From Maribacter litoralis (GTDB taxonomy: Bacteria; Bacteroidota; Bacteroidia; Flavobacteriales; Flavobacteriaceae): a DNA stretch of 64,000 nucleotides. The position numbers were made by a program, and so were the translations under genes. Position 1 is the stretch's first letter, and every line of letters starts with the position of its first letter. Below the pieces are notes generated by a model. It was not told the DNA's origin. It saw only the letters and a program-made list of their open reading frames with translations, and searched no databases. Positions 18,988-27,852 of the stretch are shown one piece after another. The stretch is from NCBI RefSeq assembly GCF_003075045.1, contig NZ_QCZD01000003.1:496001-560000 (forward strand), read 5' to 3'.

Positions 18988-18995
18988 CAAAGATA
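18988..18995 (-). promoter_or_regulatory. Candidate -7 box for recO
   Basis: The minus strand reads TATCTTTG, an exact match to TAnnTTTG, 19 bases before the chosen recO ATG. No clear TTTG lies 19-21 bases further upstream. It falls between the gdhA terminator and recO, where a new promoter is expected. Confidence 0.5.
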
Positions 18996-19021
18996 GTTGA
19001 TTGTATTTTGGCGATTAAGGG

Positions 19022-19060
19022 ATAAAAAAAATGCGAGAACCAAAAATAGGTCCTCGCATT
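19022..19060 (-). terminator. Rho-independent terminator after gdhA
   Basis: A 12-base-pair stem (AATGCGAGGACC with GGTTCTCGCATT, one G-T pair), a 7-base loop, and on the minus strand an eight-T run. It lies 35 bases after the gdhA stop and insulates recO. One of the strongest terminators in the window. Confidence 0.88.
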
Positions 19061-19094
19061 ATATAACTATATGCTTTAGGTAAAATCTAAAGTA

Positions 19095-20438
19095 TTAGAT
19101 GACCCCTTGAGCCAACATGGCGTCTGCTACTTTTACGAAACCAGCAATATTTGCTCCCTTTACGTAGTTACAGAAACCGTCTTCTTCTTTACCAAATTCT
19201 ATACAAGAATCATGAATGTCTTCCATAATATCCTTTAAACGCTCATCTACCTCTTCACGTGTCCAGCTTATTCTTAATGAATTCTGTGACATTTCTAAAC
19301 CAGATGTTGCAACACCACCAGCATTTGAAGCTTTACCAGGTGCAAACAATATTTTTGCATTATTGAATTCATGTACGGCATCTGCGTTACAAGGCATGTT
19401 TGCACCTTCGGCAACACACATACAACCATTTCTCAATAATAGTTTTGCATCGTTTTGATCCAATTCATTTTGGGTAGCACAAGGCAATGCGATATCACAT
19501 TTTACTTCCCATGGTGTTTTGCCTTGGTGAAATTCAGCCGAAGGGTATTGCTTAACATATTCAGAAATACGCCCTCTTCTGTTGTTCTTAAGGTCCATTA
19601 CAAAAGCTAGTTTTTCGTCGTTTAAACCATCTTTATCATAAACGTACCCACTAGAATCTGAAAGTGTTACCACTTTAGCGCCTAATAATATTGCTTTTTC
19701 AGCCGCATATTGAGCTACGTTACCCGATCCAGAAATTACTACAGTTTTACCATCAAAACTTTCATTTTTGGTCTTTAACATGCTTTGTGCAAAATATACG
19801 GTACCATAACCTGTAGCTTCCGGTCTTATTTTAGAACCACCCCAAGAAAGTCCTTTACCAGTTAATACACCGGTAAACTCGTTACGTATCTTTTTGTACA
19901 TGCCAAAAAGGAAACCAATTTCACGAGCACCAACACCTATATCTCCGGCAGGTACATCGGTATTTGGACCAATGTGTCTATTTAATTCTAACATAAAGGC
20001 ATGACAAAAACGCATTACCTCGTCATCAGATTTTCCTTTAGGGTCAAAATCAGAACCACCTTTACCACCACCCATCGGCAATGTTGTAAGGCTATTTTTA
20101 AATACTTGTTCAAATGCCAAGAACTTAAGAATACTAGCATTTACCGTTGGATGAAAACGTAAACCACCTTTATATGGTCCAATTGCTGAATTCATCTGAA
20201 TTCTATATCCACGGTTAACATGTATCTCTCCGTCATCATCTACCCATGCCACCCTAAACGATACTAAACGCTCTGGTTCTACCATTCTTAAAAGAATGTT
20301 CTTACCATTATATATTTCGTGCTTCGCAATATATGGTATTACAGTTTCAGCAACTTCTTGAACCGCTTGTATGAATTCTGGCTCATGTCCATTTCTGGCA
20401 ATTACCTCATCCATAAATGCTTTAATTTTATTTTCCAT
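19095..20438 (-). CDS. gdhA: Glutamate dehydrogenase, NADP-type hexameric family
   Basis: Reversible amination of 2-oxoglutarate to glutamate. I chose the ATG at 20436-20438 (MENKIKAFMDEVIARNG), which gives the usual 447 residues, over an upstream codon. The substrate-binding Lys90 is in IGPYKGGLRFHP, the catalytic Lys126 in PMGGGKGGSDFDPKGKS, and the proton-relay Asp in NTDVPAGDIGVG. The nucleotide fold carries VVISGSGNVAQYAAEKA. The pattern is that of the short hexameric enzyme used for ammonium assimilation; coenzyme preference is inferred. The gene has its own strong terminator and an upstream region with a promoter box and an inverted repeat. Confidence 0.95.
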   Translation of the reverse strand: MENKIKAFMDEVIARNGHEPEFIQAVQEVAETVIPYIAKHEIYNGKNILLRMVEPERLVSFRVAWVDDDGEIHVNRGYRIQMNSAIGPYKGGLRFHPTVNASILKFLAFEQVFKNSLTTLPMGGGKGGSDFDPKGKSDDEVMRFCHAFMLELNRHIGPNTDVPAGDIGVGAREIGFLFGMYKKIRNEFTGVLTGKGLSWGGSKIRPEATGYGTVYFAQSMLKTKNESFDGKTVVISGSGNVAQYAAEKAILLGAKVVTLSDSSGYVYDKDGLNDEKLAFVMDLKNNRRGRISEYVKQYPSAEFHQGKTPWEVKCDIALPCATQNELDQNDAKLLLRNGCMCVAEGANMPCNADAVHEFNNAKILFAPGKASNAGGVATSGLEMSQNSLRISWTREEVDERLKDIMEDIHDSCIEFGKEEDGFCNYVKGANIAGFVKVADAMLAQGVI

Positions 20439-20483
20439 AAAGCTATTTGAACTTATTAAATTATTGATTTCAAAATATAACGC

Positions 20484-20491
20484 CAAAATTA
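20484..20491 (-). promoter_or_regulatory. Candidate -7 box for gdhA
   Basis: The minus strand reads TAATTTTG, matching TAnnTTTG, 45 bases before the gdhA ATG. No good TTTG is present at the expected upstream spacing, which would be consistent with activator dependence. The palindrome at 20540-20557 lies about 50 bases further upstream. Confidence 0.45.
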
Positions 20492-20539
20492 TGCTATTTG
20501 TGTAATTTGATGGCTTAATTTTTTAAAAATTGACAAAAA

Positions 20540-20557
20540 TTGTTGTTTTGACAACAA
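20540..20557. promoter_or_regulatory. Inverted repeat upstream of gdhA, possible operator
   Basis: TTGTTGT and ACAACAA form 7-base arms around TTTG. A second TTGACAA occurs at 20529-20535, so TTGACAA is present twice 18-19 bases apart. The repeat lies between the cystathionine-enzyme stop (20598) and gdhA and upstream of the candidate promoter, where an activator site would be placed. It could also be a weak transcript-end hairpin, but no T run follows. Confidence 0.35.
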
Positions 20558-20597
20558 ATCACCCTTACTTACTACATTTAATTTAACATTTGGGCCA

Positions 20598-21752
20598 TTA
20601 TGCTATCGCTTGATCTAGATCTGCAATCAAATCATCAATATCTTCTATACCAACGCTTAATCGTATTAATTCGTCTACAATACCACTCTTAAGTCGATCT
20701 TTTTTTGGAATACTTGCATGCGACATACTTGCGGGGTGCCCAACTAGACTTTCTACACCTCCTAATGACTCAGCTAAAGTAAATACCCGTAGCTTCTCCA
20801 CAATTCTGATAGCTTCTTCGTAATTACCTCCTTTAGGAACAAAAGAAATCATACCTCCAAAATCTTTCATCTGCTCTTTTGCCACCATGTGGTTAGGATG
20901 ATCCTCAAAACCTGGCCAATACACCTTTTCAATTTTTGGGTTATTGTTCAAATATTCGGCAATAGCCCTACCATTTTCACAATGTCGCTGCATACGAACG
21001 TGTAATGTTTTTATTCCTCTTAAAACTAGAAAACTGTCCATTGGCCCACAAACGGCACCGCTCGCATTTTGAATAAAGTACAATCTGTTCGCCAATTCTT
21101 TATCCTTTACAACCAATCCTCCTACAACCGAATCACTGTGCCCTCCGAGATATTTTGTTGCCGAATGCATTACAATATCAGCACCCAAATTTAATGGCTG
21201 TTGCAAATAAGGTGTCGCAAAGGTGTTATCTACCGCCAATAAAATATCATTTCCTATAGTTAATGCCGAAATAGCCTTTATATCTATAATGTTCATCATT
21301 GGATTTGTAGGTGTCTCTACCCAAATCAATTTGGTTTTCGAATTGATTTTTTCCTTAACGGCATCTGCTCCTTGCATTCCAACAAAATGAAAAACTATTC
21401 CAAACTTTTCAAATACCCGTTTAAAAATTCTATATGAACCACCATAAAGGTCATTTGTAGAAATGACTTCATCACCTGGTTCCAATAATTTAAGAACAGC
21501 GTCTATTGCCGCCATACCACTACCAAATGCCAAACCGTATGTGCCACACTCAATACTTGCCAATGAATCTTCTAAGGCTGTTCTTGTGGGGTTTGCACTT
21601 CTAGAATATTCATACCCATTATGACCACCAGGTGTAGTCTGTGCATATGTGGAGGTTTGATAAATAGGAGGCATTACAGCACCGTAAGCTTCATCTGATT
21701 TTTGACCACCGTGTATGGTCTTGGTGTTAAACTTTAAGTCTTTGGCAGCCAT
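20598..21752 (-). CDS. Cystathionine gamma-synthase / gamma-lyase, PLP-dependent
   Basis: Cys/Met metabolism PLP enzyme of fold type I. With the ATG at 21750-21752 (MAAKDLKFNTKTIHGG) it is 384 residues long; an upstream in-frame start adds only seven residues. Family marks: the phosphate/substrate loop YEYSRSANPTR (48-58), GSGMAAIDA (78-86), the PLP-ring Asp175 in LAVDNTFATPYL, and the Schiff-base Lys200 in HSATKYLGGHSD. The C-terminus has ESLGGVESLVGHPASMSHAS, the specificity region. Synthase and lyase cannot be separated reliably from sequence alone, so no gene symbol is given. It stands alone on this strand. Confidence 0.92.
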   Translation of the reverse strand: MAAKDLKFNTKTIHGGQKSDEAYGAVMPPIYQTSTYAQTTPGGHNGYEYSRSANPTRTALEDSLASIECGTYGLAFGSGMAAIDAVLKLLEPGDEVISTNDLYGGSYRIFKRVFEKFGIVFHFVGMQGADAVKEKINSKTKLIWVETPTNPMMNIIDIKAISALTIGNDILLAVDNTFATPYLQQPLNLGADIVMHSATKYLGGHSDSVVGGLVVKDKELANRLYFIQNASGAVCGPMDSFLVLRGIKTLHVRMQRHCENGRAIAEYLNNNPKIEKVYWPGFEDHPNHMVAKEQMKDFGGMISFVPKGGNYEEAIRIVEKLRVFTLAESLGGVESLVGHPASMSHASIPKKDRLKSGIVDELIRLSVGIEDIDDLIADLDQAIA

Positions 21753-21836
21753 AATACAGTATTTGCCATACAAATGTATTGTTATCTTTTGGGGAATACA
21801 ATGATGATGTATTTTTACATTAAATCTATCCCATAC

Positions 21837-22580
21837 ATGAAATCAAAGCTTACCTTTTTATTCCTTACCGTTCTATTAATTAGCTGCAACAATAAAAATT
21901 CATTATCATTTGAACCGCTCTCCGTTCAAACTGAAGCCTGCGAAAATTGTACTTCGGTTCAAATAGATATTCCAAAGGCAACGGGGAAAACCAAACTGAG
22001 TGCAACTATAAATTCTGCCTTGGAAGGTGAAATTATAGCTCTTCTTAATTTTGATGAAGAAAGCAACGCCAAAAATCTAGAGGAGGCAAAGGATGCTTTT
22101 TTAAATGATCATGAAGTACTCAGCAATAAATTTATAGAAGAATCAATACCATGGGAGGCATCTGTTGAAGGCTCTATTTCTTTTGAAAACGATGAGCTAA
22201 TAACCATTAAACTTGCTTCTTACATTTTCACGGGTGGCGCACATGGTTATGGCACTAACAGATTTCTAAATTTCGATAAACTTAAAGGGATTGAGCTCTA
22301 CCAAGAAAACCTATTCAATAATTTAAATGATTTTACGCTTTTTGCGGAGTCTCAATTTCGTCAACAAGAAAATATACCTGCAAACAATTCAATAAACAGT
22401 ACCGGTTTTATGTTCGAGAACGAACTATTTTATTTGCCTAGTAATATTGGTTATACCGAAAACGGATTGCTATTGTTTTATGAACCCTACGAAATTGCTT
22501 CTTTTGCAGATGGACCTATTACCTTGACCATTCCATATAAAGAAGCAAACCCTTTTCTAAAATATCCTAAGAAGCCTTAA
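21837..22580 (+). CDS. DUF3298/DUF4163 domain lipoprotein
   Basis: Function unknown. The ATG at 21837 begins a lipoprotein signal (MKSKLTFLFLTVLLISC, lipidated Cys17). The mature part has an N-terminal DUF4163-like region (about 35-110) and the DUF3298 signature IFTGGAHGYGTNRFLNFD near residue 130, followed by the LFNNLNDFTLFAE and LLLFYEPYEIASFADGP segments. These match the RsiV/PdaC-type periplasmic fold. RsiV binds lysozyme and PdaC deacetylates peptidoglycan, but neither activity can be assumed here. The stop shares the four bases TTAA with the convergent DinB gene. Confidence 0.8.
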   Translation: MKSKLTFLFLTVLLISCNNKNSLSFEPLSVQTEACENCTSVQIDIPKATGKTKLSATINSALEGEIIALLNFDEESNAKNLEEAKDAFLNDHEVLSNKFIEESIPWEASVEGSISFENDELITIKLASYIFTGGAHGYGTNRFLNFDKLKGIELYQENLFNNLNDFTLFAESQFRQQENIPANNSINSTGFMFENELFYLPSNIGYTENGLLLFYEPYEIASFADGPITLTIPYKEANPFLKYPKKP

Positions 22581-23038
22581 GCTAATTGTTTTAATAACAA
22601 TGCAATTTGCCCAATGTGCAAACCTTCGTGAAATAGGTTAAAAGCAATGGCATCATCAACATTTTTAAGCGTAACCTTAGCGCTAGTGGTATACTCGTTA
22701 AATGTTTGAAAAAGATTCGTTTCATAATCTTCTATGAGCCATTCTGCTGTAGATATCAAAAAATCGGCTATTACCATCATTTCTTCATCAGAAGCTGTAC
22801 CGTCGGGCACCGTACCTTTTTTAAACTTATCCACTAAATTATCTGGCACACGCATTTGTAGCCCACTGAATTTATACACTAAAAGCTGTTGGGTAATTAT
22901 TGTATGGGCAATATTCCAATACACATTGTTATTAAAGCCCTGAGGTATTTTTAATAATTTATCTTTTGATGTTTTTGTCAATATTGCATGTAGGTTTCGA
23001 CGATTCTGCAACATTACCTGAAAAATATTCTCTGTCAT
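22577..23038 (-). CDS. DinB-fold putative metal-dependent protein
   Basis: Member of the DinB/YfiT four-helix-bundle superfamily; members include bacillithiol and mycothiol transferases, but many have unknown roles. The ATG at 23036-23038 (MTENIFQVMLQNRRNLHAIL) fits the family better than an upstream start. The three metal-binding histidines are His45 (WNIAHTIITQQ), His137 and His141 (HEGLHIGQIALL). Length is 153 residues. Its stop is interlocked with that of the DUF3298 lipoprotein. Substrate unknown. Confidence 0.83.
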   Translation of the reverse strand: MTENIFQVMLQNRRNLHAILTKTSKDKLLKIPQGFNNNVYWNIAHTIITQQLLVYKFSGLQMRVPDNLVDKFKKGTVPDGTASDEEMMVIADFLISTAEWLIEDYETNLFQTFNEYTTSAKVTLKNVDDAIAFNLFHEGLHIGQIALLLKQLA

Positions 23039-23173
23039 CTTTTCACATTTAAAGCCTTGTAAAAATAGCACAATTAATGTTATTTAGGTTTCTTTGTAGT
23101 ACTAAAGCCGTCATTAAAAAAAGTGTTTTATCTCTATTATGGAGAAACAGTACCTATTGAAGTATCTATGCCG

Positions 23174-23527
23174 ATGAAAAAAATTTACCACCTAAGTTCT
23201 TGCTCTACCTGTCAACGAATTATTAAAGATTTACAACCACTTACCGATTTTGAATTGCAGGATATTAAAAGCGAGCCTATTACAACTTCTCAATTAGAAG
23301 AAATGCACAGCCTATCTAATAGTTATGAAGCGTTATTTAGCAAAAGGGCTGTTTTGTACCGTGAGCGTAATCTCAAAGAACAAAATCTTACAGAAGATGA
23401 TTTTAAAGATTTAATTCTTGAGCAATACACCTTTTTAAAAAGACCAGTGATTATTGTAAATGACCAAATTTTTATTGGCAACAGTAAAAAAGTGGTTGAA
23501 GCCGCTAAAAAGGCAATACATTCGTGA
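23174..23527 (+). CDS. ArsC/Spx-like thioredoxin-fold protein
   Basis: Small thioredoxin-fold protein of the arsenate reductase / YffB family. The ATG at 23174 gives the usual opening MKKIYHLSSCSTCQRIIKDL with a CxxC pair (Cys10, Cys13). A TFLKRPVIIVNDQIFIGN segment near residue 90 carries the conserved Arg-Pro. Classical ArsC has CX5R; here a second Cys is three residues on, so a general thiol oxidoreductase role is possible. Arsenate reduction is not shown and no ars genes are nearby. The stop overlaps the GTG start of the EamA transporter (GTGA), indicating co-translation. Confidence 0.8.
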   Translation: MKKIYHLSSCSTCQRIIKDLQPLTDFELQDIKSEPITTSQLEEMHSLSNSYEALFSKRAVLYRERNLKEQNLTEDDFKDLILEQYTFLKRPVIIVNDQIFIGNSKKVVEAAKKAIHS

Positions 23528-24426
23528 GCAGTCGATTACTAGCTATATTTGCAGCCATAGGCGCGACGATCATTTATGCATTGAACCATACTATTGCAAA
23601 AGGGGTCATGCCCCATTATGTGCAACCTTTTGGTTTTATTATCATAAGAGTTCTTGGTGCCGCCATTCTATTTTGGCTGATTTCCCCTTTAGGTCCAAAA
23701 GAACGAATAGACCCTAAAGATTATGTACGTATGCTGATCTGTGCCCTGCTTGGCATGGCAATGAATATGTTAGTTTTTTTTAAGGGACTATCACTTTCTA
23801 CACCGATCAACAGCTCGGTATTGATTACCACCACACCAATCATAGTTCTTATTTTATCGGCTGTAATTTTAAAGGAAAAAATATCCGCTAGAAAAGTTAT
23901 TGGTATCGTAATAGGATTACTGGGTGCCCTAGGCCTTATTCTCTTTGCTACTGAAGTTAGACAAGATGCCCCTAATATACCTTTAGGCAATTTTTTAATT
24001 TTTATGAACTCGATGTTTTACGGGTCTTACCTTGTTTTGGTAAAAGTACTTATTAGCAAATATCATCCGTTCACTTTTATGAAATGGTTGTTCTCGTTAG
24101 GCGTACTAATTTGCCTACCTTTTGGATATGAAGAGTTCATGGAAATTTCATGGAGCACATTACCTTTTGAAGCTTATTTTGGTATAGGATTTGTGATTTT
24201 AGGTACAACTTTTTGCACTTACCTTTTCAATATTTTTGCATTAACACAGCTAAAAGCATCGACCCTAAGTGCTTTTGTTTACGTACAACCATTGGTAGGT
24301 ATTGCCTATGCAGTTCTTACTGGGCAAGACACCATTACCACTGTAAAAATAGTAGCTGCTTGTTTTGTTTTACTTGGGGTTTACCTTTCTAGTAAAAAAC
24401 CTAAAAAACAACTTCAGGAGAATTAA
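23524..24426 (+). CDS. EamA/DMT superfamily transporter
   Basis: Ten-helix inner-membrane permease of the drug/metabolite transporter type. Two EamA repeats are visible, about 5-140 and 155-290, each ending in a membrane helix with the typical LKEKISARKVIGIVIGLLGA and QDTITTVKIVAACFVLLGVY phrases. The start is GTG at 23524, overlapping the preceding stop by four bases, and no later start keeps the first helix. The C-terminus is Lys-rich and cytoplasmic. The substrate is unknown; metabolite export is typical for the family. The stop is interlocked (TTAA) with the convergent GntR gene. Confidence 0.88.
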   Translation: MSSRLLAIFAAIGATIIYALNHTIAKGVMPHYVQPFGFIIIRVLGAAILFWLISPLGPKERIDPKDYVRMLICALLGMAMNMLVFFKGLSLSTPINSSVLITTTPIIVLILSAVILKEKISARKVIGIVIGLLGALGLILFATEVRQDAPNIPLGNFLIFMNSMFYGSYLVLVKVLISKYHPFTFMKWLFSLGVLICLPFGYEEFMEISWSTLPFEAYFGIGFVILGTTFCTYLFNIFALTQLKASTLSAFVYVQPLVGIAYAVLTGQDTITTVKIVAACFVLLGVYLSSKKPKKQLQEN

Positions 24427-25040
24427 AGGTGTGACCTCTTAGCATTTTCTAAGTGAATGGTTATTTTCTTTACCGCTCTTTCCTCATCTCTTTGATGCAT
24501 GGCAGATACAATATCTAAATGCTCTTGCATGATTGAATTTAAGGGTCTATTTAACCCTACTAAATCCATAAAAGGTAGAATTTTGGCAGATTTAAACAAC
24601 TGATACAAGGTTCTATTACCACAATTTTTAGCAATAAACTCATGAAAATACCTATCAATTTTATAAAAAACGTACGCATTTTGCGGTCCTTTTTCAAAGG
24701 GAACCAACAAATTTCTTAAATCATCAATTTTAGATTGCGGGGCATTTTGTGTAAATAGTTTTACGGTCATAGATTCTATTGCTATACGGCAATCGAACAT
24801 TTCTGCAATTTCTTGTTCACACAACTCTCTAACAGAAAGACCGTTGTCTAAATTCCCCACCAACAAACTCTCTTGCTGTAATTGTAACAACACTACCGGT
24901 ATAGTATCGTCTTTAATATTTAAAGTATGAGATAGCCTATGCTCGGTTATTAATTGACCAGGTATTAGCTTTTTGGTAACGATCAACTTTTTTACCCTCC
25001 CGTATGTTTCTTGAAATATTTCTTCTGGTAGGCTAACCAT
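24423..25040 (-). CDS. GntR family regulator with FCD effector domain
   Basis: Predicted DNA-binding regulator. The N-terminal winged helix (about 5-72) contains RVKKLIVTKKLIPGQLITEHRL, but its recognition region (LNIKDDTIPVVLLQLQQESL) departs from the usual SRTPVREAL phrase, so DNA specificity is probably unusual. The C-terminal all-helical FCD domain (about 78-200) carries metal-type histidines in DRYFHEFIAKNCGN and EHLDIVSAMHQRD. Length is 205. It stands apart, with a 110-base gap upstream, and shares four bases with the transporter gene. The effector and target are unknown. Confidence 0.82.
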   Translation of the reverse strand: MVSLPEEIFQETYGRVKKLIVTKKLIPGQLITEHRLSHTLNIKDDTIPVVLLQLQQESLLVGNLDNGLSVRELCEQEIAEMFDCRIAIESMTVKLFTQNAPQSKIDDLRNLLVPFEKGPQNAYVFYKIDRYFHEFIAKNCGNRTLYQLFKSAKILPFMDLVGLNRPLNSIMQEHLDIVSAMHQRDEERAVKKITIHLENAKRSHL

Positions 25041-25150
25041 AAAGTAAAATAGGTAATTATTGGTTCATTTATAAAACTACAGCTCATAAGGGGGGACTTC
25101 ACTGTAATTGTTTTGGTCAATTAAAAATAAGGTATTTAACCTTGAAAATC

Positions 25151-25624
25151 CTATAAATTTTTAGGAATTTTCAAGAACCTCCTTGAATCTTCTTTTGTTA
25201 GTACTTTAAAATGTTCTCCTTTTTCTATCTCACTGAATCGATTTAACAACTCTTCGGTTAATCCAGTAAGTTTTCTTGTTTTCAAGTCTATCCATGCACC
25301 CATCATTTCACACCTTGCTATATTCTCACCTTTGTGATTATAAAAATTATGATGAAATTCAAAGAACTTGCCATCTTCGCTTAAACCCATTATTTCTAAA
25401 GATACTTTTATAGGCTTCCCCGGAAAAGCTTCCTTAAAATAATACACGTGCTCATAAAATACTACCGGTCCTATTTCGTGGGTTGCCATGGTCTTGTGAT
25501 CAAAGCCTTGCTCAATTAAAAAAGCCATACGAGTATGACTCATAAAATTAATATATGCCGAATTTGCTAAATGCCTGTTTGCATCTACATCACTCCACCT
25601 AATTTCAAAATCTTTAAAGTACAT
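25151..25624 (-). CDS. Hotdog-fold acyl-CoA thioesterase (4HBT family)
   Basis: Predicted thioesterase hydrolysing an acyl- or hydroxybenzoyl-CoA. I chose the ATG at 25622-25624 (MYFKDFEIRWSDVDANRHLA) because it starts right at the hotdog domain; an in-frame start 12 codons upstream is possible. The active-site region WSDVDANRHLANSAYINF carries the conserved Asp, and a long central helix is followed by strands with FFEFHHNFYNHKGE. It is 157 residues. It stands divergent from the nitronate monooxygenase gene with a 121-base intergenic region. Substrate unknown. Confidence 0.85.
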   Translation of the reverse strand: MYFKDFEIRWSDVDANRHLANSAYINFMSHTRMAFLIEQGFDHKTMATHEIGPVVFYEHVYYFKEAFPGKPIKVSLEIMGLSEDGKFFEFHHNFYNHKGENIARCEMMGAWIDLKTRKLTGLTEELLNRFSEIEKGEHFKVLTKEDSRRFLKIPKNL

Positions 25625-25745
25625 ATCTATATTTTTTGCTATGCATGCATAATACTTCATAAAAATAACATAGTTTTGATTCCTAAGAAATAAAGAACAC
25701 CGTTTTTTATCGTTATTTTTAAATCACGTTCTAAATCATATAGAT

Positions 25746-26720
25746 ATGTCTAATAAGCCCGGTTTCATAAAAGAATTGTCATTACCTGCGATTGCAGCAC
25801 CAATGTTTTTAATTTCTGGACCTCAATTGGTCATTGAATGTTGTAAAAACGGAATAGTTGGTACTTTCCCCGCATTAAATCAAAGAACAAGTGAAGGTTT
25901 TGAAGAGTGGCTAATAGAAATTAAATCTGCTTTAAAATCTTTTGAAGAGGAAACAGGAAAAAAAGCTGCTCCTTTTGGCGTCAACTTAATTGTACATCCT
26001 ACAAACCCTAGATTAGAAGCCGATATTAAACTATGTGTAAAACATCAGGTTCCATTGATCATAACTTCCTTAGGTGCTGTTTCGCAAGTTGTAGATGCTA
26101 TTCATAGTTATGGTGGTTTGGTATTTCATGATGTTATTAAAAAACGACACGCACAAAAAGCAGCCGAAGCCGGTGTAGATGGCTTAATACTGGTAGCTGC
26201 TGGTGCAGGTGGCCATGCCGGTACTTTAAACCCAATGCCTTTCGTTGCCGAAATAAAGAAATTTTTCCATAATACCATTCTTCTTTCCGGTTGTATTAGT
26301 ACCGGTAGAGATATCGCATCTGCCTTACAAATGGGTGCAGATCTTGCCTATATGGGTACTCGTTTTATTAATACAGACGAAAGTAAAGCAACACCGGAAT
26401 ATCGTAAAATGATTATTGAAGCCGGTGCAAGCGATGTCGTGTATACTGCTTCTATCTCTGGTGTACATGCCAATTTTTTAGCGGCAAGTTTAAAAGCTGC
26501 AGGTATTACCGAAGAGGACCTTAAAAAAGATGTGAAAATCGATTTTGGCAAAGAATTGGATACAGAGGCAAAGGCATGGAAAACCATATGGTCCGCAGGT
26601 CAAGGCTCTGCGCTTATAGATAGTACAACTTCTGTTTCTGAATTGGTTAGCGATCTTAAAACAGAATTTAGAGATGCTATTGAAGAGCAGATAAAAGTTT
26701 TGGAAACCTACCCTAAGTAA
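25746..26720 (+). CDS. Nitronate monooxygenase-type FMN oxidoreductase
   Basis: TIM-barrel flavoenzyme of the 2-nitropropane dioxygenase family. The flavin and substrate site phrase VAAGAGGHAGTLNPMPF (about 150-167) includes the likely catalytic His157. APMFLISGPQLV near residue 18 and MGADLAYMGTRFINTDES near 200 form the FMN phosphate pocket. Length is 324. Some relatives are enoyl reductases (FabK) or NAD(P)H:quinone reductases, so nitronate oxidation is a family-level guess. It is followed after 14 bases by the YheT hydrolase, an apparent two-gene unit. Confidence 0.87.
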   Translation: MSNKPGFIKELSLPAIAAPMFLISGPQLVIECCKNGIVGTFPALNQRTSEGFEEWLIEIKSALKSFEEETGKKAAPFGVNLIVHPTNPRLEADIKLCVKHQVPLIITSLGAVSQVVDAIHSYGGLVFHDVIKKRHAQKAAEAGVDGLILVAAGAGGHAGTLNPMPFVAEIKKFFHNTILLSGCISTGRDIASALQMGADLAYMGTRFINTDESKATPEYRKMIIEAGASDVVYTASISGVHANFLAASLKAAGITEEDLKKDVKIDFGKELDTEAKAWKTIWSAGQGSALIDSTTSVSELVSDLKTEFRDAIEEQIKVLETYPK

Positions 26721-26734
26721 AACCTTAGCTTAAA

Positions 26735-27697
26735 ATGCCCTTAGTAGATTCTTCATATAATCCACCATTATTTTTTAAGAACGGACACCTATCGACAATA
26801 TATGCAGGGTTAATTAGAAAAGTACATGGCGTAGAGCAAATACGAACACGCATTACATTAGCAGATTCAGATTTCTTAGATCTCGATTGGAGTTATGCTT
26901 CCACCGATTCAAAAAAACTGGTAATTATAATACATGGTTTGGAAGGAAGCTCTAAAAGAGCGTACATAAGAGGTAGTGCCAAAATATTATCTGAAGCCGG
27001 TTATGATGTATGCGCTATTAATTTAAGAGGTTGTAGTGGCGAAGCAAACAAATTGTATCGCTCTTACCATTCTGGTGCTACAGATGATTTAGCATCGGTC
27101 ATAACATATATTTTACAATTGGCTAAATATGAAAACATCTATCTTCATGGCTTTAGCCTTGGTGGCAATCTTTTACTAAAGTACCTAGGAGAACAAAGAG
27201 AGATTCCTAGCGAAATTAAAGGTGCCGTAGCAATATCGGTACCATGCCAATTGGCAGATTCTCTTGAACAATTACTACAGTTCAAGAATGCATTATACGC
27301 GAAAAGGTTTAAAGGTAACCTGATTGAAAAATTAAGATTGAAACAACAGCTCTACCCCGAGTTGATTTTAGACAACGATATCGAAAATATTAAAACACTT
27401 AAAGATTTTGATGATATCTATACTAGTAAAGCACATGGTTTCAAAGATGCTATGGACTATTATTCACAAAGCAGCAGCTTGCAATTTTTAGAATACATTG
27501 AAGTACCTACGCTTATAATCAATGCCCTTAACGATTCTTTTCTAGGTAAAGAATGTTACCCTGTTGATATAGCACAGAAGCATAAAAACCTATATCTAGA
27601 GTTACCAAAATATGGCGGACATGTTGGTTTTTATGGTGAGAATAATTTTACCTTCACAGAAAAGCGCACTTTAGAATTCTTAGATAACATTGTCTAA
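26735..27697 (+). CDS. YheT-family alpha/beta hydrolase
   Basis: Predicted serine esterase/lipase of the YheT (UPF0017) family. The triad is visible: nucleophile Ser141 in HGFSLGGN, Asp267 in INALNDSFLG, and His296 in GGHVGFYG. The oxyanion region is IIHGLEGSSKRAYIRG. Family openings NPPLFFKNGHLSTIYAGL and INLRGCSGEANKLYRSYHSG are present. Length is 320. The gene follows the FMN oxidoreductase by 14 bases, so they are likely co-transcribed. Substrate is unknown; relatives act on short-chain or lipid esters. Confidence 0.9.
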   Translation: MPLVDSSYNPPLFFKNGHLSTIYAGLIRKVHGVEQIRTRITLADSDFLDLDWSYASTDSKKLVIIIHGLEGSSKRAYIRGSAKILSEAGYDVCAINLRGCSGEANKLYRSYHSGATDDLASVITYILQLAKYENIYLHGFSLGGNLLLKYLGEQREIPSEIKGAVAISVPCQLADSLEQLLQFKNALYAKRFKGNLIEKLRLKQQLYPELILDNDIENIKTLKDFDDIYTSKAHGFKDAMDYYSQSSSLQFLEYIEVPTLIINALNDSFLGKECYPVDIAQKHKNLYLELPKYGGHVGFYGENNFTFTEKRTLEFLDNIV

Positions 27698-27852
27698 TAC
27701 CTCAAAATATCATAAGACTATATTAAATTGTTATCCCGTTAAATTTATTGATTAAAAACAAGCATACATCTGCCCTAAAAGGTACTGAGACACGTAAAAA
27801 TTCATATATTAGTCGCTCAAATTACAGACAACACTTAAAACTTAGTAAACGT

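Noticed and set aside
23174-23527. Arsenate resistance gene arsC
   Set aside because: The CxxC pattern and lack of arsB, arsR or arsM neighbours do not support arsenate reduction; only the fold family is claimed.
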